Below, in pieces: positions 1-5,895 of a DNA stretch of 8,797 nt. This DNA is from CAYTSW01 sp964440605 (GTDB taxonomy: Bacteria > Planctomycetota > Phycisphaerae > Phycisphaerales > UBA1924). Made by a program: the position numbers and the translations under genes. How positions within the stretch are numbered: the stretch's first letter is position 1; each line of letters starts with the position of its first letter. The stretch spans positions 1 to 8,797 of the forward strand of contig CAYTSW010000116.1 of assembly GCA_964440605.1 (NCBI GenBank), in the 5' to 3' direction. The notes under the pieces are model-generated. The model saw only the letters and a program-made list of their open reading frames with translations, ran no database searches and was not told the DNA's origin.

Positions 1-1553
1 TGGCGCCGCGGATGATCCAGTCGATGGAGATCCTCCAGATGCCGCTGGCGGAGCTCCAGGAGCGGATCGAGCAGGAGCTGGAGTCGAACGTCGCCCTCGA
101 GGTCGCCGAGGCCGGAGCCGAGGACGGGGGCGCACGTGACGATGCGGCCGACACGTACGGCGACTCGCGTGCGGAGCGCGAACTCTCGGTCGACGAGGAG
201 CACGGCAACCGTGAGGACTTCGCCCGGCTTGACGAGTTCACCGCCGCCGAGCCCGAGGCCTTCGAGGACAGCGGGTCGGAGTCGGACCACTGGAACGGGC
301 AGGCCAGCGAGACGCCGAACAATCGGTCGGGCGAGGCCTTCGACTATGAGCCGGGGTCGTACTCGGCGTCGCGGATGGCGGGTGAGCGCGACGGCAAGAT
401 GGACGCGATGGCGAACACCGCCGGGCGTGGGGCGTCCCTGGCCGACCAACTCCTTGCGCAGTGGGCGTTCGCCGATGTCGAGGCGGCGCTGGTGGAGCCG
501 GGTCGGCTGATTATCGAGTCGGTGGATGCCGATGGGTATCTGCGGGTGGACCTCGCGCAGCTCGCCGAGATGGCGCGGCGGGAGCTTGGGGACGACGTGT
601 CGATGGAGACGATGGAGCGGGCGCTGTTGGCGTGCCAGTTGTTTTTAGAGCCGCCGGGGGTGTGCGCGCGGGACTATCGCGAGTGTCTGCTGTTGCAGCT
701 CGACGCGATGGAGGAGGAGGCGGACCCGGCGATCGGGGCGGACGATCGGCCGGCGGTGCGGGAGCTGATCGCGGACCATCTCGACGACCTGATGCACAAC
801 CGGATCCCGAAGGTGGCGCAGAAGTCGGGCATGTCGCCCGAGGCGATCCAACACGCGCTGGGCCTGATGCGCCGGCTGCGGCTGTTCCCGGGGCGTGAGC
901 TGGTGTCGGAGTCGGCGGAGGTCATTACGCCGGACGCGATCGTGGAGTACGACGCGGAGTCGGACGCGTACATCGTGTTTCTGACGGATGGCGGGCTGCC
1001 GCAACTGCGGGTGAATCGCGAGTACGCGCTGATGGCGCGTGACCGCGAGGTGCCGAAGTCGGATCGTGACTTTCTCAAGACGAACCTGTCGAACGCGCAC
1101 TGGCTGATCGACGCGGTGGAGCAGCGTCGGCAGACGCTCTTGCGTGTCCTGCGTGTGGTGGTGGCGGCGCAGCGGGAGGTGTTCGAGCGTGGGTTCGAGG
1201 CGGTGAAGCCGCTGCCGATGACGCAGGTGGCGGACCAGCTCGGGATCCACGTGGCGACGGTGAGCCGTGCGGTGGCGGGGAAGCACATCCAGACGCCTCG
1301 GGGCGTGTTCGCGTTGCGGCGGTTCTTCACGGGCGGGACGCAGACGGCGAGCGGGGAAGAGGTGTCTTGGGAGTCGATCAAGGCGGCGATGCGCGAGGTG
1401 ATCGACGAGGAGGACAAGGCCAAGCCGCTGTCCGACGAGGCGATCTCCAAGGCGCTGAAGGCCAAGGGCTTCGACATCGCGCGGCGGACGGTGGCGAAGT
1501 ACCGCGGGCAGCTCGACATTCCTTCGGCGCGGATGCGGAAGCAGTTTGGTTAG
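1..1553 (+). CDS. rpoN: RNA polymerase sigma-54 factor RpoN (5' end outside window)
   Basis: Sigma-54 directs core RNA polymerase to -24/-12 promoters, where transcription needs an AAA+ enhancer-binding activator. The frame is open to the left edge, and the codons before the first ATG (position 12) read Ala-Pro-Arg, continuing the usual 'LAPRMIQSMEILQ' start of region I, so the true start lies upstream. Numbering from that ATG, residues 1-30 are region I (MIQSMEILQMPLAELQERIE). About 32-140 is a long acidic, low-complexity region II. About 145-345 is the core-binding domain. A helix-turn-helix sits at about 403-425, followed by the conserved QTPRGVFALRRFF. The RpoN box ARRTVAKYR is at 490-498 (bases 1479-1505), 15 residues from the C-terminus as expected. 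The DNA-binding and RpoN-box features are intact, so the gene should be functional. It stands alone here, with no ptsN or hpf-like gene downstream as in proteobacteria. Identification is near certain. Confidence 0.97.
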   Translation, partial: APRMIQSMEILQMPLAELQERIEQELESNVALEVAEAGAEDGGARDDAADTYGDSRAERELSVDEEHGNREDFARLDEFTAAEPEAFEDSGSESDHWNGQASETPNNRSGEAFDYEPGSYSASRMAGERDGKMDAMANTAGRGASLADQLLAQWAFADVEAALVEPGRLIIESVDADGYLRVDLAQLAEMARRELGDDVSMETMERALLACQLFLEPPGVCARDYRECLLLQLDAMEEEADPAIGADDRPAVRELIADHLDDLMHNRIPKVAQKSGMSPEAIQHALGLMRRLRLFPGRELVSESAEVITPDAIVEYDAESDAYIVFLTDGGLPQLRVNREYALMARDREVPKSDRDFLKTNLSNAHWLIDAVEQRRQTLLRVLRVVVAAQREVFERGFEAVKPLPMTQVADQLGIHVATVSRAVAGKHIQTPRGVFALRRFFTGGTQTASGEEVSWESIKAAMREVIDEEDKAKPLSDEAISKALKAKGFDIARRTVAKYRGQLDIPSARMRKQFG

Positions 1554-1569
1554 GGAAGCGACGGAAGAT

Positions 1570-1649
1570 GGTGCCATGATGCGGCGCAGCCGCGTCGTGC
1601 ATGCGCCGTCCGCGCTTCGCTCTACGCACCTCCGGTGCGTCGTGGCACC
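1570..1649 (+). other. Branched stem-loop region downstream of rpoN
   Basis: Seventeen bases after the rpoN stop, the + strand can fold as a closed three-way structure. An outer helix pairs GGTGCC (1570-1575) with GGCACC (1644-1649). Inside it, hairpin one pairs 1576-1585 with 1589-1598 (ten pairs including two G-U, loop GCA). Hairpin two pairs ACGCACC (1624-1630) with GGTGCGT (1634-1640) around a TCC loop. No T-tract follows, so it is not a textbook intrinsic terminator. It could be the 3' end of the rpoN transcript, an intergenic repeat, or chance pairing in GC-rich DNA. Pairing was done by eye. Confidence 0.45.
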
Positions 1650-1673
1650 GGGCTCTGGGGTGATGGACGCGGA

Positions 1674-1706
1674 GCACTGACCTGGAGAGCCAAGTCAGTG
1701 GCGCCC
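1674..1706 (+). repeat. Palindromic intergenic repeat, copy 1 (divergent)
   Basis: This copy has the same plan as the repeats at 3907-3941 and 5896-5930: it opens GCACTGACCT and closes GTCAGTGGC(A/G)CC. The arms are 1675-1685 and 1690-1700, with one C/A mismatch at 1682/1693, and the loop is AGAG. It is two bases shorter in the centre than the other copies and its inner stem has changed on both sides (TGG/CCA in place of TCG/CGA), which keeps base pairing. It lies between rpoN and the next gene, both read rightward. Confidence 0.8.
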
Positions 1707-1718
1707 CGACGTCGGTCG

Positions 1719-1777
1719 CCTTCTCTTCCTCCCTTGCCTTCTCTGTTGCCTCTGTTACCTCCGTTGCTCCGTGTGCC
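1719..1777 (+). repeat. Pyrimidine-rich repeat with 9-base period, copy 1
   Basis: A C/T-dominated run starts 12 bases after the palindromic repeat. Its right part shows a nine-base rhythm: CTCTGTTGC (1741-1749), CTCTGTTAC (1750-1758), CTCCGTTGC (1759-1767). The stretch 1731-1777 aligns without gaps to 4014-4060 with 37 of 47 bases identical by hand count, so the two are copies of one element. Open frames through it are low-complexity and give no protein resemblance, so I treat it as non-coding. Confidence 0.7.
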
Positions 1778-1828
1778 GGCCCTGCTGATCCGAGGGCACC
1801 GGGCCGAAGGGCGCGGTAGGCTGGTGGG

Positions 1829-2482
1829 ATGCCCGGTGAGCATGCGCATCATGGGGACGAGTCGGCCCAGCACGAGGCGCTGGAGCGGGTACGCGGGATG
1901 CTGCGGGCGCATCGGGAGGGGGTGTTGCATTTCGAGGAGCATTTCGTGCCGACGCCGTTCGTCAGTGACCCGACCGACGGGACGCTGGTGATGCCGGCAC
2001 CGGTGGCGTTGTTCTTCGCGCCCGAGGCGATGCTGTTCGTGCCGGAGGAGTCGGACGAGGCGTTGCAGTTGCTGCTCGACGCCGAGCAGATCGAGGAGAG
2101 CGCGATCACGGATCGTTGGCGGGCGTACCACGGCGAGCCGGAGCAGGTGCGCTGGGCGCGGTGTCATGTGGATGCCGCCAAGCGCTCGCCCTGGGTCTTC
2201 GATGGCGACGCGTTGATGCTCGCGAACGAGCTGGCGGGGGGCGAGGCGGGGCTGGTGAAGCGGCTCAACGCACGGAAGGACGAACTGGCGCGGGTGGTAG
2301 CCGCGAAGGTGGGGCGCGAGCCGACGGAGTCGACGGCGGTGGGGGTCGACGAGTGGGGGGCGTACGTGCGGGTGGCGCTGGGTGTGGTGCGGCTGGAGTT
2401 TGCCGAGCAAGCCGCCTCGCTTGAGGAGGCGGAGCGGATGATCGACGCGCTGCTGGAGCGCGGCGGGGAGGCGGGGGCGTGA
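1829..2482 (+). CDS. Probable FMN/heme-binding split-barrel protein (HugZ/pyridoxamine-oxidase-like) with DUF2470-like tail
   Basis: A 217-residue soluble protein with no signal peptide or membrane segment. Residues about 25-125 resemble the split barrel of pyridoxamine 5'-phosphate oxidase-like and HugZ-type proteins: GTLVMPAPVALFF at 51-63, then the characteristic DRWRAYHGEP at 95-104 followed by a strand RWARCHVDAAK. Residues about 142-210 look like a degenerate DUF2470 domain: RLNARKDEL, then VGVDEWGAYVRV at 171-182 and a final helix SLEEAERMIDALLE. The usual 'HMN.DH' histidines of DUF2470 are absent, so heme binding through them is doubtful. The ATG at 1829 is preceded by GGTGGG, a weak ribosome site; the ATG at 1898 is an alternative start. 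Its stop overlaps the next start (GTGA), so it is probably the first gene of a two-gene operon. The substrate is unknown. The gene is certain; the family call is by resemblance only. Confidence 0.6.
   Translation: MPGEHAHHGDESAQHEALERVRGMLRAHREGVLHFEEHFVPTPFVSDPTDGTLVMPAPVALFFAPEAMLFVPEESDEALQLLLDAEQIEESAITDRWRAYHGEPEQVRWARCHVDAAKRSPWVFDGDALMLANELAGGEAGLVKRLNARKDELARVVAAKVGREPTESTAVGVDEWGAYVRVALGVVRLEFAEQAASLEEAERMIDALLERGGEAGA
2466..2482 (+). promoter_or_regulatory. Ribosome binding site and GTGA start/stop overlap
   Basis: GGGAGG at 2466-2471 lies seven bases before the GTG start at 2479. The GTG shares bases with the TGA stop of the preceding gene (2480-2482). This four-base overlap fixes the start of the amidohydrolase and indicates translational coupling of the two genes. 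Confidence 0.75.
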
Positions 2483-3840
2483 GCGACGACAGGTTCGCCG
2501 AGGTGGCGTTGTGGCGCGGGCTGCGGGATGCGCACCTGCACTTCGCCGAGCACGGCGAGGCGTTGTCCGGGGTGGATGTCTCGGGGTGCGCGAGCGTCGA
2601 TGAATGTCTGGCGCTGGTGGTGCGGGCGGTGGAGTCGGAGGAAGACGCGGGCTCGTGGCTGTTCGCGCGCGGTGCTCGGGCGGAGGGGGGGCGGGAGCGG
2701 CGGCTGCCGACGGCGGGCGAGCTCGATGAGGCGAGTGGGGGGTGGCGGGTGGTGGTGCAGTCGTTCGATCATCACGCCGCGGCGTGTTCGACGGCGGCGC
2801 TGCGTGATGCGCGGGTGATGGACGCAGCCGGCGCGATCGCGGGTGACGTCGAGGCGCGGTTCGTGGCGATGGACGAGGCGGGGCGTGCGACGGGGGTGGT
2901 GTACGAGACGGCGTTCAAGCGGGTGATCGCCGCGATGCCGCCGGCGGACGACGCGCGGTACGAGGGGTTTGTGCGCGCGGCGCAGAAGGACCTGCTTCGG
3001 CTGGGGTTCGTCGAGGCGCACGAGATGTTCGGCACGCGGCGGTTCGCCGAGACGATGGTTCGGCTGGAGGAAGCCGGCGAACTGCGCATGCGGGTGGTGG
3101 TGCACGCGACGCCGGAGCATTTCGAAGGCGTGCGGCAGGTGCTGGCGGGGCGCGGCTCGGATGCACGAGTCGTGCTGGGAGGATTGAAGCTGTTCACGGA
3201 CGGGACGCTCAACTCGCGCACCGCGTTGATGTTGCAGGAGTATGCCGATCCGGTGGAGACGTCACCGCGGGGTGTCGAGCTGATCGATCGCGAGGCGCTC
3301 GCTGAGCACATGCGATGGGCGGCTGATCCGGAGGGCGGGGCGGGCGTCGATGTCGCGACGCACGCGATCGGGGATGGTGCGGTGCGGAACCTGCTGGACG
3401 CGTACGACGAAGTCGAGGCGCAGAGCGGCGGCGACCCGGGCTTTCGGCTGCGCATCGAGCACGCGCAGTTCATCGACGAGGCGGACGTGGGTCGATTCGT
3501 GCGCCGGCGTGACGGAAGCGTGCGCGCGCGGCCGGTGGTGGCGAGCCTGCAGCCGAGCCATCTGCTGACGGACATCGAGGCGATCCGTCGGTTGCTGCCG
3601 CACCGCGAGGAGCGGGCGTTCGTGCTGCGTGAGCTGGCGGAATCGGCGCGGAGCGGGGGCGTTGAGCCTCGGGAGGTGGTGTGGCTGGGGAGCGATGCGC
3701 CGGTGGTGCTGCCGACGCCGCGGGACAACGTGGTCGCCTCTGTGCTGCGGCGGCGAGAGAGGATGGCCGAGGCTGACGCCGTGGGGCTCGGGCAGGCTTT
3801 GGGGGTGGGGGAAGTGGGGGAGTTGTACAGAGCGAAATAG
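2479..3840 (+). CDS. Amidohydrolase family 3 (YtcJ/NfdA-like) metal-dependent hydrolase, short form
   Basis: A 453-residue cytoplasmic hydrolase of the amidohydrolase superfamily; relatives cleave amide or formamide-type bonds with divalent metal, and the substrate here is unknown. Visible motifs in order: the HxH metal motif in RDAHLHF (H19, H21); FDHHAAACSTAAL at about 96-108, where relatives have a DGH..N(S)AL motif; GFVEAHE (176-182); KLFTDGTLNSRTA, with the putative carboxylated metal-bridging lysine K237; HAIGDGAV (H295); RIEHAQF (H328); and GSDAPV, with the catalytic aspartate D406. All expected catalytic positions are present. Family members usually have 500-560 residues, with about 50-60 residues before the HxH and a C-terminal segment ending in a 'G.l..G..ADlvvld' strand; together these make a beta-sandwich. 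Here only 18 residues precede the HxH and the protein ends soon after the 'VVASVLRRRERM' helix, so the sandwich seems absent. The GTG start at 2479 is coupled to the upstream gene. Confidence 0.88.
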   Translation: MSDDRFAEVALWRGLRDAHLHFAEHGEALSGVDVSGCASVDECLALVVRAVESEEDAGSWLFARGARAEGGRERRLPTAGELDEASGGWRVVVQSFDHHAAACSTAALRDARVMDAAGAIAGDVEARFVAMDEAGRATGVVYETAFKRVIAAMPPADDARYEGFVRAAQKDLLRLGFVEAHEMFGTRRFAETMVRLEEAGELRMRVVVHATPEHFEGVRQVLAGRGSDARVVLGGLKLFTDGTLNSRTALMLQEYADPVETSPRGVELIDREALAEHMRWAADPEGGAGVDVATHAIGDGAVRNLLDAYDEVEAQSGGDPGFRLRIEHAQFIDEADVGRFVRRRDGSVRARPVVASLQPSHLLTDIEAIRRLLPHREERAFVLRELAESARSGGVEPREVVWLGSDAPVVLPTPRDNVVASVLRRRERMAEADAVGLGQALGVGEVGELYRAK

Positions 3841-3845
3841 CGACG

Positions 3846-3877
3846 AGGGGAGAGAAAGGCAGATAGACGGAGAGACG
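3846..3877 (+). repeat. Purine tract, inverted partner of the pyrimidine repeat
   Basis: A G/A-rich run starts just after the amidohydrolase stop. AGAGAAAGGCA at 3851-3861 is the exact reverse complement of TGCCTTTCTCT at 4017-4027, inside the pyrimidine repeat on the other side of the palindrome. The two tracts thus form an imperfect inverted repeat bracketing the palindrome at 3907-3941. Confidence 0.5.
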
Positions 3878-3906
3878 TAGTGGGGGAGTCACGCTGCCGG
3901 TCCTGA

Positions 3907-3941
3907 GCACTGACCTCGCAGAGCCGAGGTCAGTGGCACCC
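3907..3941 (+). repeat. Palindromic intergenic repeat, copy 2; possible bidirectional terminator
   Basis: A 35-base element with a perfect 11-bp stem (3908-3918 with 3925-3935, arm CACTGACCTCG) and a CAGAGC loop, followed by the asymmetric tail GCACCC. It lies between two convergent genes, where a stem-loop could end both transcripts. There is no T-tract on either side, so termination by the standard intrinsic mechanism is not shown. It differs from the copy at 5896-5930 only within the loop. Confidence 0.88.
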
Positions 3942-3971
3942 AACGGTTCACACTGAGATATTGACACCCAT

Positions 3972-4062
3972 GTCTCGGTCTCCTCCTCTTCTGCTCCTTT
4001 GTGTCTACCTGTTCCCTGCCTTTCTCTGTGTCCTCCGTTCCCTCCGTTCCTCTGTGTACCTG
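3972..4062 (+). repeat. Pyrimidine-rich repeat with 9-base period, copy 2
   Basis: About 90 bases of C/T-rich DNA reach almost to the stop codon of the leftward small gene. CCTCCGTTC occurs twice in tandem at 4032-4040 and 4041-4049. The part 4014-4060 matches 1731-1777 at 37 of 47 positions. Read on the minus strand it is a purine run containing ACACAGAG and GGACACAGAG. This resembles, from memory, a widely scattered intergenic repeat in many environmental bacterial genomes; the resemblance is unchecked. Its shadow frames (LCVYLF..FLCVLRSLRS) are not taken as a gene. Confidence 0.65.
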
Positions 4063-4068
4063 CCTCGC

Positions 4069-4278
4069 TCAGTCTTCGCGACGCTTGGGATCGCGGTCTT
4101 CCAGTTGCAGGGCGGGGGGGTCGCTCGCCGGGAACGTGTCATCGACAGATTCGTCGACCGCGGCGTCCGAAGGCGGCTTGAGGTTGTGGCGCGTGCGGTC
4201 GGGTGTGGGTGTGTCATCACCTGACTTGTTGAAGAGCCGGGCGATGCGTCGAGCTGCGCGCGTGAAGGGGTTGGTCAC
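4069..4278 (-). CDS. Small conserved-motif protein (VDESVDDTFPASDPPA), function unknown
   Basis: A 69-residue protein read leftward. The N-terminal part is basic and could be a short helix (NPFTRAARRIARLF). The middle is polar and disordered-looking. The C-terminal part carries AAVDESVDDTFPASDPPA, then a charged tail ending KRRED. From memory, 'DESxxESFPASDPPA' recurs near the ends of many small bacterial hypothetical proteins, and that is the main reason to call this a gene; no function for it is known to me. I chose the GTG whose first base is 4278 because AGGTGA stands five bases before it on the minus strand. The GTG at 4287 has a weaker site, and the far upstream ATG at 4494 would add 72 residues of unconvincing sequence across the large palindrome. 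No signal peptide or membrane segment is seen. It converges with the amidohydrolase and is divergent from the flavoprotein gene. Confidence 0.68.
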   Translation of the reverse strand: MTNPFTRAARRIARLFNKSGDDTPTPDRTRHNLKPPSDAAVDESVDDTFPASDPPALQLEDRDPKRRED

Positions 4279-4345
4279 TTGGTTCACCTGCCGATCGTTG
4301 GAGCGGTGTTTGGACGGTACGAGCGTGTGGCGTGCTGATCGAAGC

Positions 4346-4379
4346 ACGGCGTGCGTGAATCGAGATTCACGCACGCCGT
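4346..4379. promoter_or_regulatory. 34-bp near-perfect palindrome in divergent gap; operator or structured leader
   Basis: Sixteen bases (4346-4361) pair perfectly with 4364-4379 around a two-base centre; as RNA this gives a 15-bp stem with a CGAG tetraloop. It stands 67 bases before the leftward small gene and 138 bases before the flavoprotein start. A second hairpin, CGTGCT (4331-4336) with AGCACG (4343-4348), overlaps its left arm by three bases, so the two cannot form fully together. A smaller one, GCGGA (4383-4387) with TCCGC (4394-4398), follows. No T-tract follows on either strand. It could be an operator dyad serving both genes, an attenuator-like leader, or a mobile palindromic repeat. 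The rest of the gap 4279-4517 shows nothing else I can support. Confidence 0.6.
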
Positions 4380-4503
4380 CGAGCGGATCCCTCTCCGCCC
4401 ACCAAGTCTCGGTCGGACGGCATGGATGGACATGGTCGGGCGTCGAGTTGGCTAGCGTACCGCTCATGCCGTGACATCGGGCGCGGCTCGGCATTGGCAG
4501 TTG

Positions 4504-4509
4504 AAAGGA
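4504..4509 (+). promoter_or_regulatory. Ribosome binding site deciding the flavoprotein start
   Basis: AAAGGA lies eight bases before the ATG at 4518. That start puts the FAD-binding strand VDVLVIGGGSG at residue 7, as usual for this family. The longer open frame beginning at 4422 would add 32 residues without family resemblance. Confidence 0.8.
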
Positions 4510-4517
4510 CTTCCGGC

Positions 4518-5879
4518 ATGGCGGATGTTGAGCGGGTGGATGTGCTGGTGATCGGGGGCGGGTCGGGTCTGACCGCGGCGCATTACGCGTTGCAGGACGA
4601 TCGGTCGGCGGCGCTGGTGGAGGCGAGGCCGGAGTTCCTGGGCGGCACGTGCCTGACGCGCGGCTGCATCCCGACGAAGCAGATCATCCAGTCGACGCAC
4701 GTGATGCGCGTCGTGCGCGCGGCGGGCGACTTCGGCGTCGAACTGGATCAGTCGAGCGTACAGGTCGACTTCGGGCGGATCATGCGCTCGATGCGCGAGC
4801 GGCGTGAGACGTCATCGGGCAAGGTGCGCAGTTGGGTGGAGGACAAGATGACGCCGGTCTTCGAACGCGTGCGGTTCGTGGGCGAAAAGCGGATCGAGAC
4901 CGAGAGCGGCCGCTTGATCGAGGGCGAGCGCGTTTTCATCGCCTGCGGCGGTAAGCCGACGGTCCCGCCGATCGCGGGCATCGAGAACGTGGACTATCTG
5001 ACGAACGAGGGCGTGCTGGATCTGGAGGAGCAGCCGGAGCGGATCGTGATTGTGGGCGGGGGCTACATCGGGTGCGAGTTCGCACACTTTTTCGAGGGCC
5101 TGGGCAGCGTGGTGACGATCGTGCAGTCGCGTGATCGCCTGCTTCCGGACGAGGACGAAGAGATCAGCGAGCTCTTCACCGAGGCCTTCAAAGAGCGAGC
5201 GACGCTGCACCTGGGCGCACGAGCGGAGAAGGTGCGCAAGGAATACGGCGCGGTCGTCTTGACGCTCGAGAGCGGCGAGGAGGTGCGCGGCGATGCGCTG
5301 GTGGTCGCGACGGGACGCGAGTCGAACGCGGAATCGCTCGAGCTCGGTGCGACGGGCGTGGAGATCGACGAGAAGGGGTGGATCAAAGTGGACGAGCACC
5401 TGCGGACGACACACCGCGACGTGTTCGCCTATGGCGACTGCATCGGAAAGGCGATGTTCAAGCACACGTCGAGCTTCGAGGGCAAGCTGGCGTACGACAA
5501 CGCGTTCGGGGCCGAGCGGGTGATGGACTACACGGCGAACCCGCACGCGGTGTTCAGCGAGCCGCAGGTCGCGGGCGTGGGGTTGACGGAGCAGGCGTGT
5601 CGCGAAATGGGATTGAAATACCGCACGGCGTCGAAGCCGTACGATTCGATCGCGAAGGGTGAGATCGTGGGCTCGCCTCCGGGTGTGTGCAAGGCGATCG
5701 TGGAGGAGGGGACGGGTCGCGTGCTCGGGTGCCACATCGCGGGGCCGAACGCGGTGCTGATGATTCACGAGGTGGTAGCGGTGATGGCGCGCGGGGGGAC
5801 GGCCGCGGACATCGCGGGCGTGATTCACGTGCATCCGTCGATGGGGGAGTTGGTGGAAGGGGTATTCGGGTCGTTCTGA
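4518..5879 (+). CDS. Dihydrolipoamide dehydrogenase-like FAD/NAD(P) disulfide oxidoreductase
   Basis: A 453-residue cytoplasmic class I pyridine nucleotide-disulfide oxidoreductase, expected to move electrons between NAD(P)H and a disulfide through FAD. The FAD-binding fold is at about 7-40 (VDVLVIGGGSGLTAA). The redox-active cysteines are C45 and C50 in GGTCLTRGCIPTK. The NAD(P)-binding fold has GGGYIG at 180-185, the second FAD motif is AYGDC (304-308), and a C-terminal dimerisation domain follows from about 340. The catalytic His-Glu pair is in HVHPSMGE (H439, E444). The HxHP...E ending and the absence of a C-terminal Cys-Cys speak for lipoamide dehydrogenase and against mercuric reductase. 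The first nucleotide motif is GGGSGL, with Leu where the third glycine of GxGxxG is usual; mycothione-reductase-like members vary at the same place, so that kind of substrate remains possible. No E1 or E2 gene of a 2-oxoacid dehydrogenase is nearby. The class is sure, the exact substrate is not. Confidence 0.9.
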   Translation: MADVERVDVLVIGGGSGLTAAHYALQDDRSAALVEARPEFLGGTCLTRGCIPTKQIIQSTHVMRVVRAAGDFGVELDQSSVQVDFGRIMRSMRERRETSSGKVRSWVEDKMTPVFERVRFVGEKRIETESGRLIEGERVFIACGGKPTVPPIAGIENVDYLTNEGVLDLEEQPERIVIVGGGYIGCEFAHFFEGLGSVVTIVQSRDRLLPDEDEEISELFTEAFKERATLHLGARAEKVRKEYGAVVLTLESGEEVRGDALVVATGRESNAESLELGATGVEIDEKGWIKVDEHLRTTHRDVFAYGDCIGKAMFKHTSSFEGKLAYDNAFGAERVMDYTANPHAVFSEPQVAGVGLTEQACREMGLKYRTASKPYDSIAKGEIVGSPPGVCKAIVEEGTGRVLGCHIAGPNAVLMIHEVVAVMARGGTAADIAGVIHVHPSMGELVEGVFGSF

Positions 5880-5895
5880 CTCAGCGGAAGAGGCA

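Noticed and set aside
645..1577. 310-residue open frame on the minus strand opposite rpoN
   Set aside because: The protein is Arg/His/Leu/Pro-rich, typical of reverse-frame translation of GC-rich coding DNA, and rpoN on the other strand is certain.
1817..1831. TAGGCT seven bases before ATG 1829 as a -10 box of a leaderless transcript
   Set aside because: No -35-like hexamer is found at 16-18 bases and a TANNNT match alone is too weak; it remains only a possibility.
3961..4224. Short + strand frames giving LCVYLFPAFLCVL-like hydrophobic peptides, superficially a membrane segment
   Set aside because: The hydrophobicity comes from translating the C/T-rich repeat, a non-coding repeat also found near 1731-1777.
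4427..4458. TGGACA and TAGCGT as a -35/-10 promoter for the flavoprotein gene
   Set aside because: The spacer is 20 bases, too long for a normal sigma-70-type promoter, and neither hexamer is a close match.
4812..5834. 340-residue minus-strand frame opposite the flavoprotein gene
   Set aside because: Arg/His-rich shadow frame without motifs; the + strand gene carries all the catalytic motifs.
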